The position numbers and the translations under genes were made by a program. From Pieris napi (taxonomy: Eukaryota; Arthropoda; Insecta; Lepidoptera; Pieridae), in assembly GCF_905475465.1 (NCBI RefSeq), contig NC_062248.1, positions 7,006,001-7,070,000 on the forward strand: a DNA stretch of 64,000 nt, in the 5' to 3' direction. The first letter of the stretch is position 1. The number at the start of each line of letters is the position of its first letter. Under the pieces are notes generated by a model that was given only the letters and a program-made list of their open reading frames with translations, made no database searches and was not told where the DNA came from. Shown here piece after piece: positions 25,501-36,831 of this stretch.

Positions 25501-26351
25501 CAAATATAACATCTAACATCTAATTTCTACCTTATTGATGTATTTGCCCATATCTTTGACATTACATCCGTGGAAGTATGAAATTCTGAATAGAGCAAAT
25601 ATAGCATCAAGTCTTCTGTTGGTTGTCAATGTGGAGTCTTCATATTTAGATTGAGCTAACACGGTTGCAGCATCTTTGTCACCAATGGAACACAGATAAT
25701 CTAATCTAAAATTAAATGAATACATACATTACTCACACTGGCATATTGCCTATCTAAACATGTATTAAGGTGAAACAGGCAGGGCATGTAATAAAAGTTA
25801 TGTCTTATGTCCTTGTTAATATATATCAAGGATAGAGCAGAATAAGGATAAATATTTAACAGAAACCTCCTCCTTTATACAAAATGTATACATAATATAT
25901 TAAATAAAGAATAATATCTAGTCTTTAAGTATTCTTAATATTTAATAAGGAACATTTCAGGATTCAATGATTCTTCTACAAATAATTAAAACAGGCTTTC
26001 TATTTTTAAAAGGTTTTTACCTATTTCTAATATTAGTATAGATGTATTGTACCATTGTATTATCTATGCTTACCTATCTTGCCATACAGGAGTTTCAGAG
26101 TCGTCTTCCTTGAACTTTGAGAGTCTCTCTTGGTTTTCTTTAGCCATTTCATCAAACAACTTTTGATCAAAAGTCCACCCTAAGTCCGTACAAACTTCTT
26201 TGTAATATGGAGCCATGTTACCAGCTTTAATACCTTGAAGGAGTTGATCCTTGAGAGCCGGGTCGTTTTTCAATTCCGAGATAGTCAACTTAAACTTTAT
26301 ACCGGCTAATGCCATGTACTCTGGAGTTTTACCTTCTGCTGTGAGCTCCAT
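22512..26351 (-). CDS. Rpn7: 26S proteasome regulatory lid subunit Rpn7/PSMD6 (divergent)
   Basis: Minus-strand exons: 26351-26074, 25705-25531, 25119-24960, 24374-24190, 23766-23591 and 22686-22512. Phases agree and the total is 383 codons including the TAG stop. Family marks are NMAPYYKEVC near residue 45, LDYLCSIGDKDAA near 94, GGDWRSRNKLKAYEA near 165, and a PCI-domain region with LHECRYADFMKSLAW, PHYQHYVREARIKAY and the C-terminal EGDLLLNRVKKL. Rpn7 is a PCI subunit of the proteasome lid and helps hold the lid together near Rpn6 and Rpn3. Compared with the animal family (about 389 aa) the linker after residue 80 is shorter, by roughly a dozen residues, and the C-terminal region near ASVINF carries extra Gly/Ala-rich residues. 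This could be the only Rpn7 or a divergent paralogue. Confidence 0.9.
23225..23515 (+). mobile_element. lepidopteran tRNA-derived SINE in Rpn7 intron
   Basis: The copy carries a B-box-like TTCGAATCACGG, then TTTTATATGTTCGTATTTAACACTCGCTC-like sequence, GGAAAACATCCTGAGG, GACCCAAAAA and CAGGCACAGAAGGCTGATCA in the order known for widespread moth SINEs. It ends in a T-rich tail near 23510-23520. It lies inside the last intron of Rpn7, opposite to the direction of that gene. Family recognition is from memory. Confidence 0.75.
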
Positions 26352-27468
26352 TGTTCTATCTTAATGTTTTACCGCGACTAAAAGAATAAGACTTGTGTCA
26401 GATAGACAATAACTTAGAATGCATCAAAAATATAGTAATGTATTAATCATTTACCTTAGAAATTACAATATTCAACCACAAGCCACGATTTTGTTAGAAT
26501 TGAACAATTAAAACATTAAACCTTACAATTCATTTCATGACTTTCGAAAAATTTGAAGCTTAAAGTCAAAACTGGAAACGTCAAGCACATCAATACTCAG
26601 ATGTCAATTTCATACAAACATAGGGTATGTTCCGATATACACTGCGAGTACTGTATAGTGCTCCCACTGTTCAAAAATTTGTTCCTCTATGGACTGTAGT
26701 ATACAGCCGCAGCGTCCTAGGAAATATATGACGTCACAAATCCCCGCTATACTTCTACTGCGAGCACTGGCGTTTTCGAGGTAAGGTACTCGCAGTGCTT
26801 TGATCACGTGATCAATCAAAACCACTTGAATGCCTAACGGCTGATATAACTTACAGTTTAATAACAAACATTTAAAATTCTAACTTACTTTCTTTGTAGT
26901 ATTAATTCAATTGACAGTTAATATTAATATAGATTTTTTTAATGCGATAATACTCCAATAATAGTTTTTCTTGTTGAATTGAAAAACTTTGATGCACTCA
27001 TTTGAAAACTGTGTCGAAAAACGAAGCTGACTAGTATACTGGACTGCGTTCCGTTTTAAATTGTAACCAGTATAGCTGGCTATAGAGAAACGGTTTCACA
27101 GTATACTAAATTGACGGTACTCTGTACAGTGGTCGCAGTGTATATCGGAAGTCGGAACATACCCATAATGAGCTCATGGGAGCTATTACTTTGGCAAAAT
27201 TGAAAATTGGCATAGTAATCAACATTATTTGACAAAGACATTAGTAAAGTGACGTCTACTTGGCAAATTTTACAATTTACCTTTTTGAAGTAGATAATAT
27301 ACCTAATATAAGTAGCGATTTACGAATTTATAGGAAGTTTTCGTGAAATTGTATTCATTTTAAAAGCAATTAAACTCCTTGATGATATCTAAAAACTTGC
27401 CGTTAAACCTCTTTTGTTAATTTTAACTTTTAAGTTGTCATTTAATTAACACTAATCCACAATTTAAA
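26352..27468. promoter_or_regulatory. divergent promoter interval between Rpn7 and nbr
   Basis: The two genes start back to back 1.1 kb apart. About half of the interval is the MITE at 26623-27164, leaving roughly 270 bases on the Rpn7 side and 300 on the nbr side for both promoters and 5' UTRs. No TATA box or initiator could be placed with confidence. Confidence 0.5.
26623..27164. mobile_element. MITE with terminal inverted repeats, 542 bp
   Basis: The left end GGGTATGTTCCGATATACAC and the right end, read in reverse complement, GGGTATGTTCCGACTTCCGA then TATACACTGCGA, match apart from a short insertion. Inner blocks (TACTGTA, CTGCG) repeat in inverted form. ATA flanks both sides and is a possible 3-bp target duplication, as expected for PIF/Harbinger-like elements. 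No ORF. The superfamily is only a guess. Confidence 0.8.
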
Positions 27469-29991
27469 ATGAATATAAACAATCTAGTTAGTAGTAGCCA
27501 TCAGTCAATAAAAATTGTTCCATCTACTGAAGATACTTTAAAAAAATTAGGACTGAACGTGAATCTAGATGATAATGTGAGAATATGGTGGTATCAGCTT
27601 CAGATGACATGGCAGACCTGGAAAATAAGTTCTACCGTTGATAATCACTTCGTTGCACTTTATAACTTTGAAGAGCCTTATAGAGTTGCTCTTGTGTGTG
27701 TTATTAAGTGTCAGGAATTTAAGGATTGCAAACCTAAAACATTGCCATACTATATCATAGAATCATTGCAAAAATGGGGAGAAATGAATAATCAAATTCC
27801 AAATGATTCTTTAAAACTACCTGCCTTTCATATTGCAAAAATGCAAAGGAATCAACAATTTTTTAACATGATGGTTCAAACATTTAATATAAAAACAATT
27901 AAGGATAAAATATTACCTTTAGTGAAAGATATCATAAAAAATGATAATTGCAAGCAGGGATCTCAAATTGTTAGTGCTTTAGAGCTATATGATGATATTC
28001 CCATAGAGGATTTACTATTTCCACTAATATTGCAAGATAAAATTAATATAGTTGATGAATACCTCTCAGATTCTCCAAGTCAAGTGAGACCATTATTGAC
28101 ATTTTTAGATTCATTGTTGGACAAAAAAATTAATATTAGAGAGTATGTGCAGAAATTTCTTGAAGATCATACTGTTTACAATATTAAATATGACAAATTA
28201 CACCATAAACCTCTTGGAAAATTTGTTGCTCGTCTATGTTCAAAATACAATGTTGCTGTTGCAACATGTACCAATTTAAGTAAAAACCGCACATCTGGAG
28301 GTTTAAGATATTTGATATATCAAAAATATGTGGAGCACAATGTAAGTGATTCAGTTTGGGATGATTTGGTAAAAGACTCATTAAGTAGAACGGAGGGATG
28401 TGCTGAGGAATTTATTAATATTCTATGTGATTATGATCATATAGAAGCTATAAAATGGGCCAAATTTTTCAATATATCTGAAACATGTTTACCATCATTC
28501 CTTAGAAACTTATCTATTCAAGAAACTTCAGTAGATGAAGAAAACTGGGATGATAATGATGATAATCCTTCAGACTTGTATTATAAACTTCCTATAGATT
28601 CAATTATTATGGTTGACACAGCAGAAAAATTTCATGAAACTCTCTCAAGCATAATAGGATGTAATGTTGTAAGTATTGACTGTGAGTGGAAGCCATCCTT
28701 TGGAGCTGTACAATCTCAAGTGGCTCTTATTCAGATTGCAACTCTAACAAATGTGTATCTTTTTGATACATTAATTTTTAATGGCAAGCAGTACACCAGC
28801 CTATGGAATATATTTAACAAATCCTTTTTAGACAATGATGAAATTATAAAATTGGGCTTTGGTCTTGAACAAGATTTAAAAGAAATAAAAGCATCAGTCA
28901 ATGGGTTGAACAATATAAAAATAAAAGGTGAAGGCCTACTAGATTTGGCTTTGCTCTGGAAAAACCTTGTGGATTGTGGTCTGTGCCTTCCTAAATCAAA
29001 TGACGTAGAGGGAAAAGGATTAAGTTCTCTTGTACAGATATGTTTTGGAGTACCGCTAAAAAAATCTGAACAATGTTCTAATTGGGAACTCAGACCACTA
29101 AGACAGACTCAAATTTATTATGCTGCCCTTGATGCTTATGTTCTTTTAGAGGTTTATAATTACCTTCAAAATCTGTGCCAAGAACAAAATATAAATTTTG
29201 AAGAAATGTGTAATGAAGTCATGTTGGATAAAAAACCCAAAAAAACAAAGACAGTAAAGTTAGAGACAACTGCATGTAGTTATACAAAACCATCAAAATC
29301 CTTACGACTTCTTATAGAAGCAGAGTTGTCTTATTTAATGGGATATTTAAGATATTGTGGAATTGATACAATAGTCATAAATACTAGCATGGCTTGGCAT
29401 GATGCAATTGGTTTAGCTTTATCAGAAGAAAGAAATATTTTAACATCTAAATTGAAACTATCATGTACTTCTAAGTACCCTCAAAGTGCTATATTAAGTT
29501 TGGATAAGGGTACAGTTAAAGACCAGTTGCAAAGAATTCTTACCACATTTCATGTTATTATAACACCAGAAGACATTTTGACAAGATGTTTATATTGTAA
29601 TGGTGTGGAATTAAGAAATGTAGGATACAGTGAACTTCAAGATCTAAATAAAAATGTCCAAATTCCTGGAAATTGTAGTATTCATAACACAAATATGTAC
29701 CATAATGACTATGATGATCAAATAGATGACTTCTTTAGTGACTCAGATGATGATGAAACATATATTTCTCCTCCTGTCCCAACCAACTATACACAAAACA
29801 GAAAATGTGTAACTAATAAAGGAGCTCTAATAGATCTGAGCCACTTTTCAAAAATATTGTCTTACTTTCAGACTAAACAAAATGAACATATTCTTTTATG
29901 TGAAAGTTGTGGAAAGTTTTATTGGAAAGAGGAGGAGACTATTAAAAATATACACCTATTAATTACACAGTTTATTAACAGTAATATGTAA
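27469..29991 (+). CDS. nbr: Nibbler/mut-7 type 3'-5' exonuclease
   Basis: An uninterrupted 840-residue protein. An alpha-helical N-terminal half is followed by a DEDDy exonuclease domain (about 390-575). D404 and E406 lie in SIDCEWK, D469 in GLEQDL, and Y551 and D555 in YYAALDAY, so all catalytic positions are present. A Mut7-C RNase-like domain begins near residue 612 and contains CLYC and CESCG pairs that suggest a zinc ribbon near the C-terminus. In flies Nibbler trims 3' ends of miRNAs and piRNAs bound by Argonaute proteins in the cytoplasm; EXD3 and worm MUT-7 are relatives. It starts head-to-head with Rpn7 and ends tail-to-tail with RabGGTA. Lack of introns contrasts with its neighbours. 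Function is inferred from the family. Confidence 0.93.
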   Translation: MNINNLVSSSHQSIKIVPSTEDTLKKLGLNVNLDDNVRIWWYQLQMTWQTWKISSTVDNHFVALYNFEEPYRVALVCVIKCQEFKDCKPKTLPYYIIESLQKWGEMNNQIPNDSLKLPAFHIAKMQRNQQFFNMMVQTFNIKTIKDKILPLVKDIIKNDNCKQGSQIVSALELYDDIPIEDLLFPLILQDKINIVDEYLSDSPSQVRPLLTFLDSLLDKKINIREYVQKFLEDHTVYNIKYDKLHHKPLGKFVARLCSKYNVAVATCTNLSKNRTSGGLRYLIYQKYVEHNVSDSVWDDLVKDSLSRTEGCAEEFINILCDYDHIEAIKWAKFFNISETCLPSFLRNLSIQETSVDEENWDDNDDNPSDLYYKLPIDSIIMVDTAEKFHETLSSIIGCNVVSIDCEWKPSFGAVQSQVALIQIATLTNVYLFDTLIFNGKQYTSLWNIFNKSFLDNDEIIKLGFGLEQDLKEIKASVNGLNNIKIKGEGLLDLALLWKNLVDCGLCLPKSNDVEGKGLSSLVQICFGVPLKKSEQCSNWELRPLRQTQIYYAALDAYVLLEVYNYLQNLCQEQNINFEEMCNEVMLDKKPKKTKTVKLETTACSYTKPSKSLRLLIEAELSYLMGYLRYCGIDTIVINTSMAWHDAIGLALSEERNILTSKLKLSCTSKYPQSAILSLDKGTVKDQLQRILTTFHVIITPEDILTRCLYCNGVELRNVGYSELQDLNKNVQIPGNCSIHNTNMYHNDYDDQIDDFFSDSDDDETYISPPVPTNYTQNRKCVTNKGALIDLSHFSKILSYFQTKQNEHILLCESCGKFYWKEEETIKNIHLLITQFINSNM

Positions 29992-30468
29992 CTGTATTTA
30001 CATATTCAAAAATTTTTTGTAAACCTGTTACTAGTGGTATCTAAAGTATAAGCAAGTGTTCATCTCTTTAACTGTTAAATTATTAGTTGGTTCTAGATTA
30101 AAGTAGGCTTGATTAACTTAGAGTTAACTAAAATAAAGTGCTAACAATTGCTTAATTTTTTATCTAATTGGGAAAGGCAATAATAAAGCAGGATAGTGGT
30201 TTAATTTTGTTAAATAATTTCAAATAGTATTTTAAGAATAAGTTGTTCAGTGATTGTTATTTTATGCTAAGTGTAAATTAGTTACAAATTATCATAGATA
30301 ATTGGAAGATATTCTCTTTATTTTTAAACCTCTGTACTATTTGAAATTACTTGTAATAGACAAACATTCTTTAACCATAAACATTTATTACAAATGTGAA
30401 TAAAATGTACAATTGTAAGACATAAATAATAAGAATATATATAATCATTAAAATTTTACTGTTTTATG
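29992..30468. other. shared 3' flank of nbr and RabGGTA
   Basis: This 477-base convergent interval has AATAAA at 30132 for nbr. TTTATT near 30380, read on the minus strand as AATAAA, lies about 85 bases after the RabGGTA stop. No other gene seen. Confidence 0.6.
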
Positions 30469-33400
30469 TTAAAACATTATTTTTGTATTCTTAAGTTTTT
30501 TCCTTAACTGTTCTACGTGATTTTCAATTAAAGGGTTGTCCGTGATATCAAGTTCTTCCAAAGTTAAGTTAGGAAATCCTTGTAATGAAGTCAACTTGTT
30601 GTTTGACATATTTAGTTTCTGAAAAAAGTTAATGTTTGAAAATGATGTATACAATCAATATTGAATCTCAACTAAATCACACAAAGATTATGTAGTATAA
30701 TGTCCTGGACTGGAACCACGACAGTCATAGCAAGATTTGTATAGACATAGTAAATAGCTTTACTATGAGTTTGACAATTATTTAAATGCATCTGGTTACA
30801 AAGCTAAGATAAACTTTAATACCATACTTTAAACTATGTCAAACTCATGGGAGAACTGATGTAGCATTGTTAGACATAATTTTTGTGTATTACACAATCC
30901 TTATCACAAAGAAATAAATATGCCATCACATCCACGAAAAGTGTTTATACTTGTATATAAAATTATTAAACATTTATTTTAGAAAAAGTGTACTTTTTAA
31001 CTGATTAAAAAAAATGCAAAGGTTATCAATTTGAACTCAATTTTTTAAAATTGAGTGTCATGCTCACCTTACAATGTTGTAATTTTATTAAACCAGGCAA
31101 TACTCTTGAAGTAAGATTTTGGTTGGATAGGTCAACTGCTTCACAAAAGCTATAATACTGCAAGTGAGGTAGACTTGATAGCTTCTTAGACTCTACTTTG
31201 TAGTCTAGAGTTAAATTTGCATAATTTTCTTGTATATTATCTTCTATACACCATTTTGATTTTAAATCATTATAATAACCAGCTCTTTGTTCATCAATAT
31301 TAATCAGAGTGCTTATAATATCAATTATCTCTTTGTGGTATGCTTTTGCATCAACACAGTGTAGAAAGAATGCAGTTGTAAGGAGTGTCCCTGGAATAAA
31401 ATTAATTTATGAAAAACCTTGTTACCATTATTTATGACATGAAGTAGCAAAAACATCTTGTATATAATGGTATGAAGAATACGTATATATAGTATGAAAA
31501 ACAGGCTAATAGGGTATGAATTCTTGTCTTTTGTTTTGTCAGAAGGGTTACTATATTAATTTGAAAGTGATTTTTTTTTAAAGTTACGATGTAGTCAGTA
31601 GTAAACATGACATCAAAATTTCTAACGAACTTCCTGCCTTATTGCCCGATTTGGGCTTGACGATGATTTATATAATACCATGTACCCTTGATGGTTAATC
31701 ATTTTTAAATTTAAAAAATATTGTTAAAATTATGATCATACTGAAGTGAAAAGACAGATCAGAGTAAAGGACTAATGTTAATGCTAAAAGAATAAAAAAA
31801 AATTTTGAACAATAGAAAAATAGTTAAATATCATGCCAGTATGTACGGCTTTTCTGCCTCACGATTTATTAAAATTTAACCGTTGAACACGCTATTAATA
31901 AAAATTACTACACTTACATTTATTATCTGGTTCCAATTCAAGTAATTGACGACAGGCATCTAACTGCTCTTTGAGTTCATCCAAAACTGTACTAGAATAG
32001 TTGTTCTGAAAAGATATCTTGTTTCTTCCTACATAAAAGCCTGGCTTCAGTTCACTAAGGCTCATTACCTTTATTTCATCATCACCTAATATATGCTCCA
32101 CCTAGACATAAGAAATAATTAGAATGCTAATAAAATTTTAAAATATTAAATCTACATAATGCCAAATCGTATACATATAACAACTATTAATAGGAAATCC
32201 ATTTGTGCAAAGACAAACAAACAACCTCAGCATTGAGTGTAGCCTAGCCTAAAATAAAGTATGCCATCTAGGCTTTGATTTGTGTCTATGTGATATGTTG
32301 AAAGTGTGCGTTGTGTTTGTATATCTGTCCACAAATTTCTCGTCTTAACCAATCCAAGATTCATCAAAATCAGTTCAGTAGTTTTCGAGACGTTTTTGGA
32401 GGGGACATGTATATTTCCTAGCTAAATAATATCTATAAAGGAGTGGATAAAAATATAAATCTACATACCTTTATATCTAAATGATTTCTTATACTCTGGT
32501 CATGATTTAAAACCCATAGATCATCATACTCATTTCCAAGACATGATTTCCATTCCCCAATCACTTCACAATTGTTTATTATTAATTTTATTTTTTCTTT
32601 AATATAACTTATCGAAACACTATTATTAATAGCAATAGAAACTTTTGAGGGTGTAACCGTACAGACTACTATTTGTGTAATATTTTTAACTGCACCTAAA
32701 AAAACAATAAATAAGTTTCTATATTAATTCTTATGTAGCCTTTTGTGTATTTCAAATGTTTTTTTTTCTCTTATCTTAAAAGAATCAATGACATCCAGTT
32801 GAATGGAATAATCCTTAACTCATATTATGAAAATAGGATTGGTTAAAAACAGAATCAGTTAGTAAAAACCTTAGTTTAGATGAATTAATATTCTTTTCAA
32901 TTATCAAAATGTTTAGAAATCTTAAAGTAGCCAATTTTTTTTTAATAAAGATGGAAAAGCCTTGATGGCATACTAACCTAAAAGCCACCGTTGATAGAAC
33001 CAAGCACTTGTATCGTCTGGATCAGTAAAGGCAGCACTAAGCACCATTTTTAATTCTCGCTTATAATGACTATCTTGTATTGGTCTTCCCCCTGAAACAT
33101 ATACATTATTGAGAATTTAAATATTCTTAAACATTTAATGACAGTTAAAAAATTTAAATAGGACTGGGTTAAGGAGAGGACTATTGGGGCTATATCCCTG
33201 GGGCTTCCACAAAAGAGAGGCATCCTCGATAGACTTGTAAAAATCTCAAATTTTCCTTTGTAAATAAATATTTTCTCTGTTTTACCTTGACCTAAAACCT
33301 ACACTAGTCTTTATTTAAAAATATTTACCTTCTTTGTCTGGAAATAGCTGAAGTAACATTTTGCTCCTATAATGCCAAGCTGAATAATTGGAGAAGTTGT

Positions 33401-34503
33401 CATGTAATTTTTCAGTTGTATAATTAAACTCTTCTTGTAAATCTGGTTTACACTGGCTTACCACAAATCGTCTGTAATCCCATGTGTGAACTGAAAATAT
33501 TTTAAGATAAAAATAGATATGTGATGATCTTTCTAGTTGAGTGTGTAACACCCCATCCTGGTCATATTAAGTTTGATTAATATTTTATTATGTGCAATTA
33601 CCAACAAGAGACTAGATTATGTGATGATGAGCAATGGGTCACTAGGCTTATCATATAATTTGTTCTTACAATTTCTTTCATCCAGTTTCAAATATGTATT
33701 ACACAGAGCAAGCTCCTTTTGCCAATCAGGATCACTTCTAGTCATTAAAACCCACTCTCGCTGATGCCAAGCACAGTATGACTTTGGGTTTATTTTTAAG
33801 CAATACTCAGTTAGACTCAACTCTGCATCATACATTTTAGTCATTTCCATCACAGGAAGATTATGTCTGTAATAAAATATTATTAGTTATTTAAAGAAGT
33901 GGTTTATCAGTATTTACAAATAACACATAAGTCATATGTTTTGATTCTATTTCTACATAACTTTAGTTGTGAGTGAATCCAATTTTATAAAGCCATTAGT
34001 ACTGTTTTCATACAAATACAAACCTAAAAACAATCAATATTTCTCTTCTTATATTCCATAAAGTATATATATCTGGATTCTTGGTCAATACTTGGCCAGT
34101 TACATCTAACTGCTCAGTGTCCAGCTCACATTTTTTTCTCTGTAACATAATTAATCTTATTATTACTACATTATGGAAGGGTTAATTTTCTATGTATCAA
34201 ACACCAGCTTATCACCAGAATGGTAAATCCTTATTATATCAGCTTTACCTAGTTTATTTCAAGCTCTTACATACATTTTTCATGCAGTAGCAAAAACAAT
34301 TAAATATTTTTTTTTTTTAACTTGACAAAACTAGTAGGTACTTGAGAATAAATAAGATTTCATAAATTCAGGGTTTTACCCAAGATAAAGACCTTATTTT
34401 GAATCACATGCATTGCATGTTTGAAAACCTTTAGTTTTTCTTGTCTCTCCTTTTCTCTTTTAACCTTTTCTTCTTCTGAAGTACGAACCTTTAATCTTCC
34501 ATG
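30469..34503 (-). CDS. RabGGTA: Rab geranylgeranyltransferase alpha subunit (start exon missing)
   Basis: Nine coding exons on the minus strand: 34503-34393, 34139-34024, 33866-33670, 33490-33329, 33091-32978, 32695-32469, 32101-31918, 31390-31068 and 30618-30469. Phases agree and the frame covers 527 residues. The protein begins HGRLKVRTSEEE, lacking only the Met, and has prenyltransferase-alpha repeats (INPKSYCAWHQREWV, WDYRRFVV, FSNYSAWHYRSKML, DDTSAWFYQRWLL), an inserted Ig-like region (about 260-330) and a leucine-rich repeat tail (LDLSN-like AVDLSNQNLTS, then LDITDNPL). With RabGGTB and the Rab escort protein it adds geranylgeranyl groups to Rab C-terminal cysteines. In the human gene the Met also sits on a separate upstream exon. 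No upstream ATG exon could be fixed here. The donor after 34393 (GTCTTT) is weak but the phase requires it. Confidence 0.9.
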
Positions 34504-34747
34504 CTACGGACAACAGAACATAATATTAATAAAGGATCTAAAATTCTATACTGACAATAAAAAGGATAAATTTTGGTACCATTTTTACTTAAAATAACTC
34601 AAATGAAGCTATTTTGATTAAAATCTTGTTTACTAATTTTTGACAATTTTACTACAAGTACAATATTATTAAAAATTTCTTCATTTAGGAAAAAAAAAAA
34701 GATCACAGATCAGGTAGAAATAAATTGTACCATAGAATGCACTGGAG

Positions 34748-34850
34748 CTTAGTCAAGATGCCTTGGGGCTGAGACAAGATGTCTTAACAGTAGTGTATGT
34801 AGAAAGTCGAATTCGAAACCTAAATTTGTATGAAAATTACAATTTGTATC
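34748..34850. mobile_element. partial copy of the foldback MITE
   Basis: CTTAGTCAAGATG and GATGTCTTAACAGTAGTG, GTATGTAGAAAGTCGAA and CTAAATTTGTATG follow the order seen in the left arm of the element at 17711-17860. The right arm is missing. The first block is partly duplicated, with a GGGGCTGA insertion between the two AAGATG copies. Confidence 0.75.
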
Positions 34851-35118
34851 GACAGTTGGTAGCCTAGGCCCAAAAGGCGTATGTCGGGAATCGGGATACA
34901 ATAAACGACGCCATGTCAGTACTCAGTGCTACGAAAAGACACACATTAACGCTCACGCTTTTCCATAGTCAACGGCCAATTAATGTTTCGGCAGTGTAGA
35001 AAAAACAGCGTTTATCAGCGTTTAATTGCTTATTTTTCTATTTATACTACGCAACATGTTAAGGAAGATAATCAACAGAGGTGCCTTATTTAAATAAAAA
35101 ATAACTATGATTGAAACA

Positions 35119-35692
35119 TTTTTGAAGTTATACTTCTTTAGGCGCGTTATGAAAAATTGATGAGAGTGAAATTTTACGATGCGCGCGCACCGTGACACAA
35201 AATTAACAGAATGAAGTTGCCCAATAAATCGCTCATTAAGTTGAGGAAAAAATGCTACCAACAAAACAGAAATGGAACCTCTGTTAGTGGCGCATGTTGG
35301 CACGCACGCCGCCTCTGTTCACTGTGTATTTATATTTATAATATTTATCCACATGCTTTGACTTTCTATATTTAATACACGAGTTTTCATTTTGTTCTCA
35401 TTATACAAGTGCGAATTTTATATGTGCGTCTGAATTATAATCAGAAGTGATTTAAATTAAATATTTAAATCAATACTAATTAATATTAGAAAATAATAAC
35501 AAATATAATATTCATAAATATTTATTTATTTAATTTTTCAAATATAAACTGAAATTTATTGACTATAATGACTCCTTTTCCAGTCTTTGATTATTTAATA
35601 ATTGTAATTAATTATTTGCATGCAATCAAACCCTATTTTTAATAATGCCAAAGAAGTATAACTTCTTACGCGCGTACATAAGTACACGCACC
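35119..35692. mobile_element. dispersed repeat, probable non-autonomous DNA transposon (copy 1)
   Basis: Both ends match the copy at 57489-57862. The left end has GAAGTTATACTTCTTT then GGCGCGTTATGAAAAATTGA, and the right end has AAGAAGTATAACTTCTTACG then CGCGTACATAAGTACACGC. The palindromic GAAGTTATACTTC core appears at each end in inverted form, which fits a terminal inverted repeat. The middle differs and is about 200 bases longer here. No ORF of note. Confidence 0.75.
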
Positions 35693-36831
35693 CTTTTTTT
35701 TATTTTACTACCTGTATGTTTAATATAAATCAATTCCTAACTATTAGTAGGTACAGTTCATTCATATATGCCTTAGATGTACAATATTCGTTTATTTCAC
35801 CAGAATATTGTACAGATAATGCATATACGAATGTGAACCTCTTCAATGACTTTTCCCACTATAAAAGACATAAGATCAATAGTTAATATAATTTCCAAAA
35901 ATAAAACTATCAAATACATAACATAAATTTTTTATCCATTCCTTACTAGACTTATTCGATGATATTAACTTAAAATCTGCATTGTAAATGTTCAAGCACA
36001 ACCCAAAGCTTTAATCAAACACTAATTTCAGTGTTCACGCAGGTCTTTTTCACATTGTATTTTAATTCCTTGAACTTTATCAACTGCTAATCAATCTTCT
36101 CTTAACTTTTTATTTATCAATCCGTAGTACTATTTCTATTGTTTCTTCAAAGCGGTGACTAAACATGTTGCTTCTTCATTTTGCAGATAAAAATATAAAA
36201 GTATGTGTAGTTGTGTACTACTAATTATTGTATATCGCGATTATGCAGGGTATTTTATTTATTTATAACCTTAAATTTCTGAGAGAACATGAACCAAACC
36301 ATAGTTAATTTTAACATGCAATTTAAATTAATATATCATGCCACTTAGTAACTTTCTATAAATTTCACTATAATTGAAAATTGGTTCCAACCTTGCTCGC
36401 ATTCTAATGTCTATTTTGGAGCTTGTAATTACAAATTAAAAAAAAATAAGATTGTGTTAAGTTTTAACTTTTATTAGGTTTATAAATGTGACATTAGGAA
36501 TACATTTAATCCAGAGACAATATAACGAAATAAATGCTACGAACAGCGGCTCGGAAGTCGGAGCTACGCTTTGTGGTAGAGTTAGTGTAATAACATGTCT
36601 CTTGACTGCGAACGAAGCGTAACAATACAATTACGCAAATGCGGTGGTGTATGTAGAAAACTTTACGGTAGCAATACGGCTAGACTCCCAATCCTTTAAT
36701 ATCTTTGTCGTCATCTGTTTTTATTTTTCATCTGTGAATGTGTAACTTTCTGATATTTTTTGCACCAATTTTCCTCAAGTAAGATAGTAAACTTTAATTT
36801 CATCACCGTTTTAAACAAAGGTAAATGAAAG

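Larger units (their letters stand above)
34504..36831. other. interval between RabGGTA and BTB-ZF gene
   Basis: The genes are transcribed away from each other, so both promoters and the missing RabGGTA first exon should lie here. It contains a partial MITE (34748-34850) and a larger dispersed repeat (35119-35692). A region near 36540-36780 just before the BTB-ZF start is less AT-rich and may be its promoter and 5' UTR. Confidence 0.45.

Noticed and set aside
30763..30853. Possible MITE in the last RabGGTA intron, with ATGAGTTTGACA arms
   Set aside because: Only about 12 bases pair and no second copy was noticed. Too weak to report as an element.
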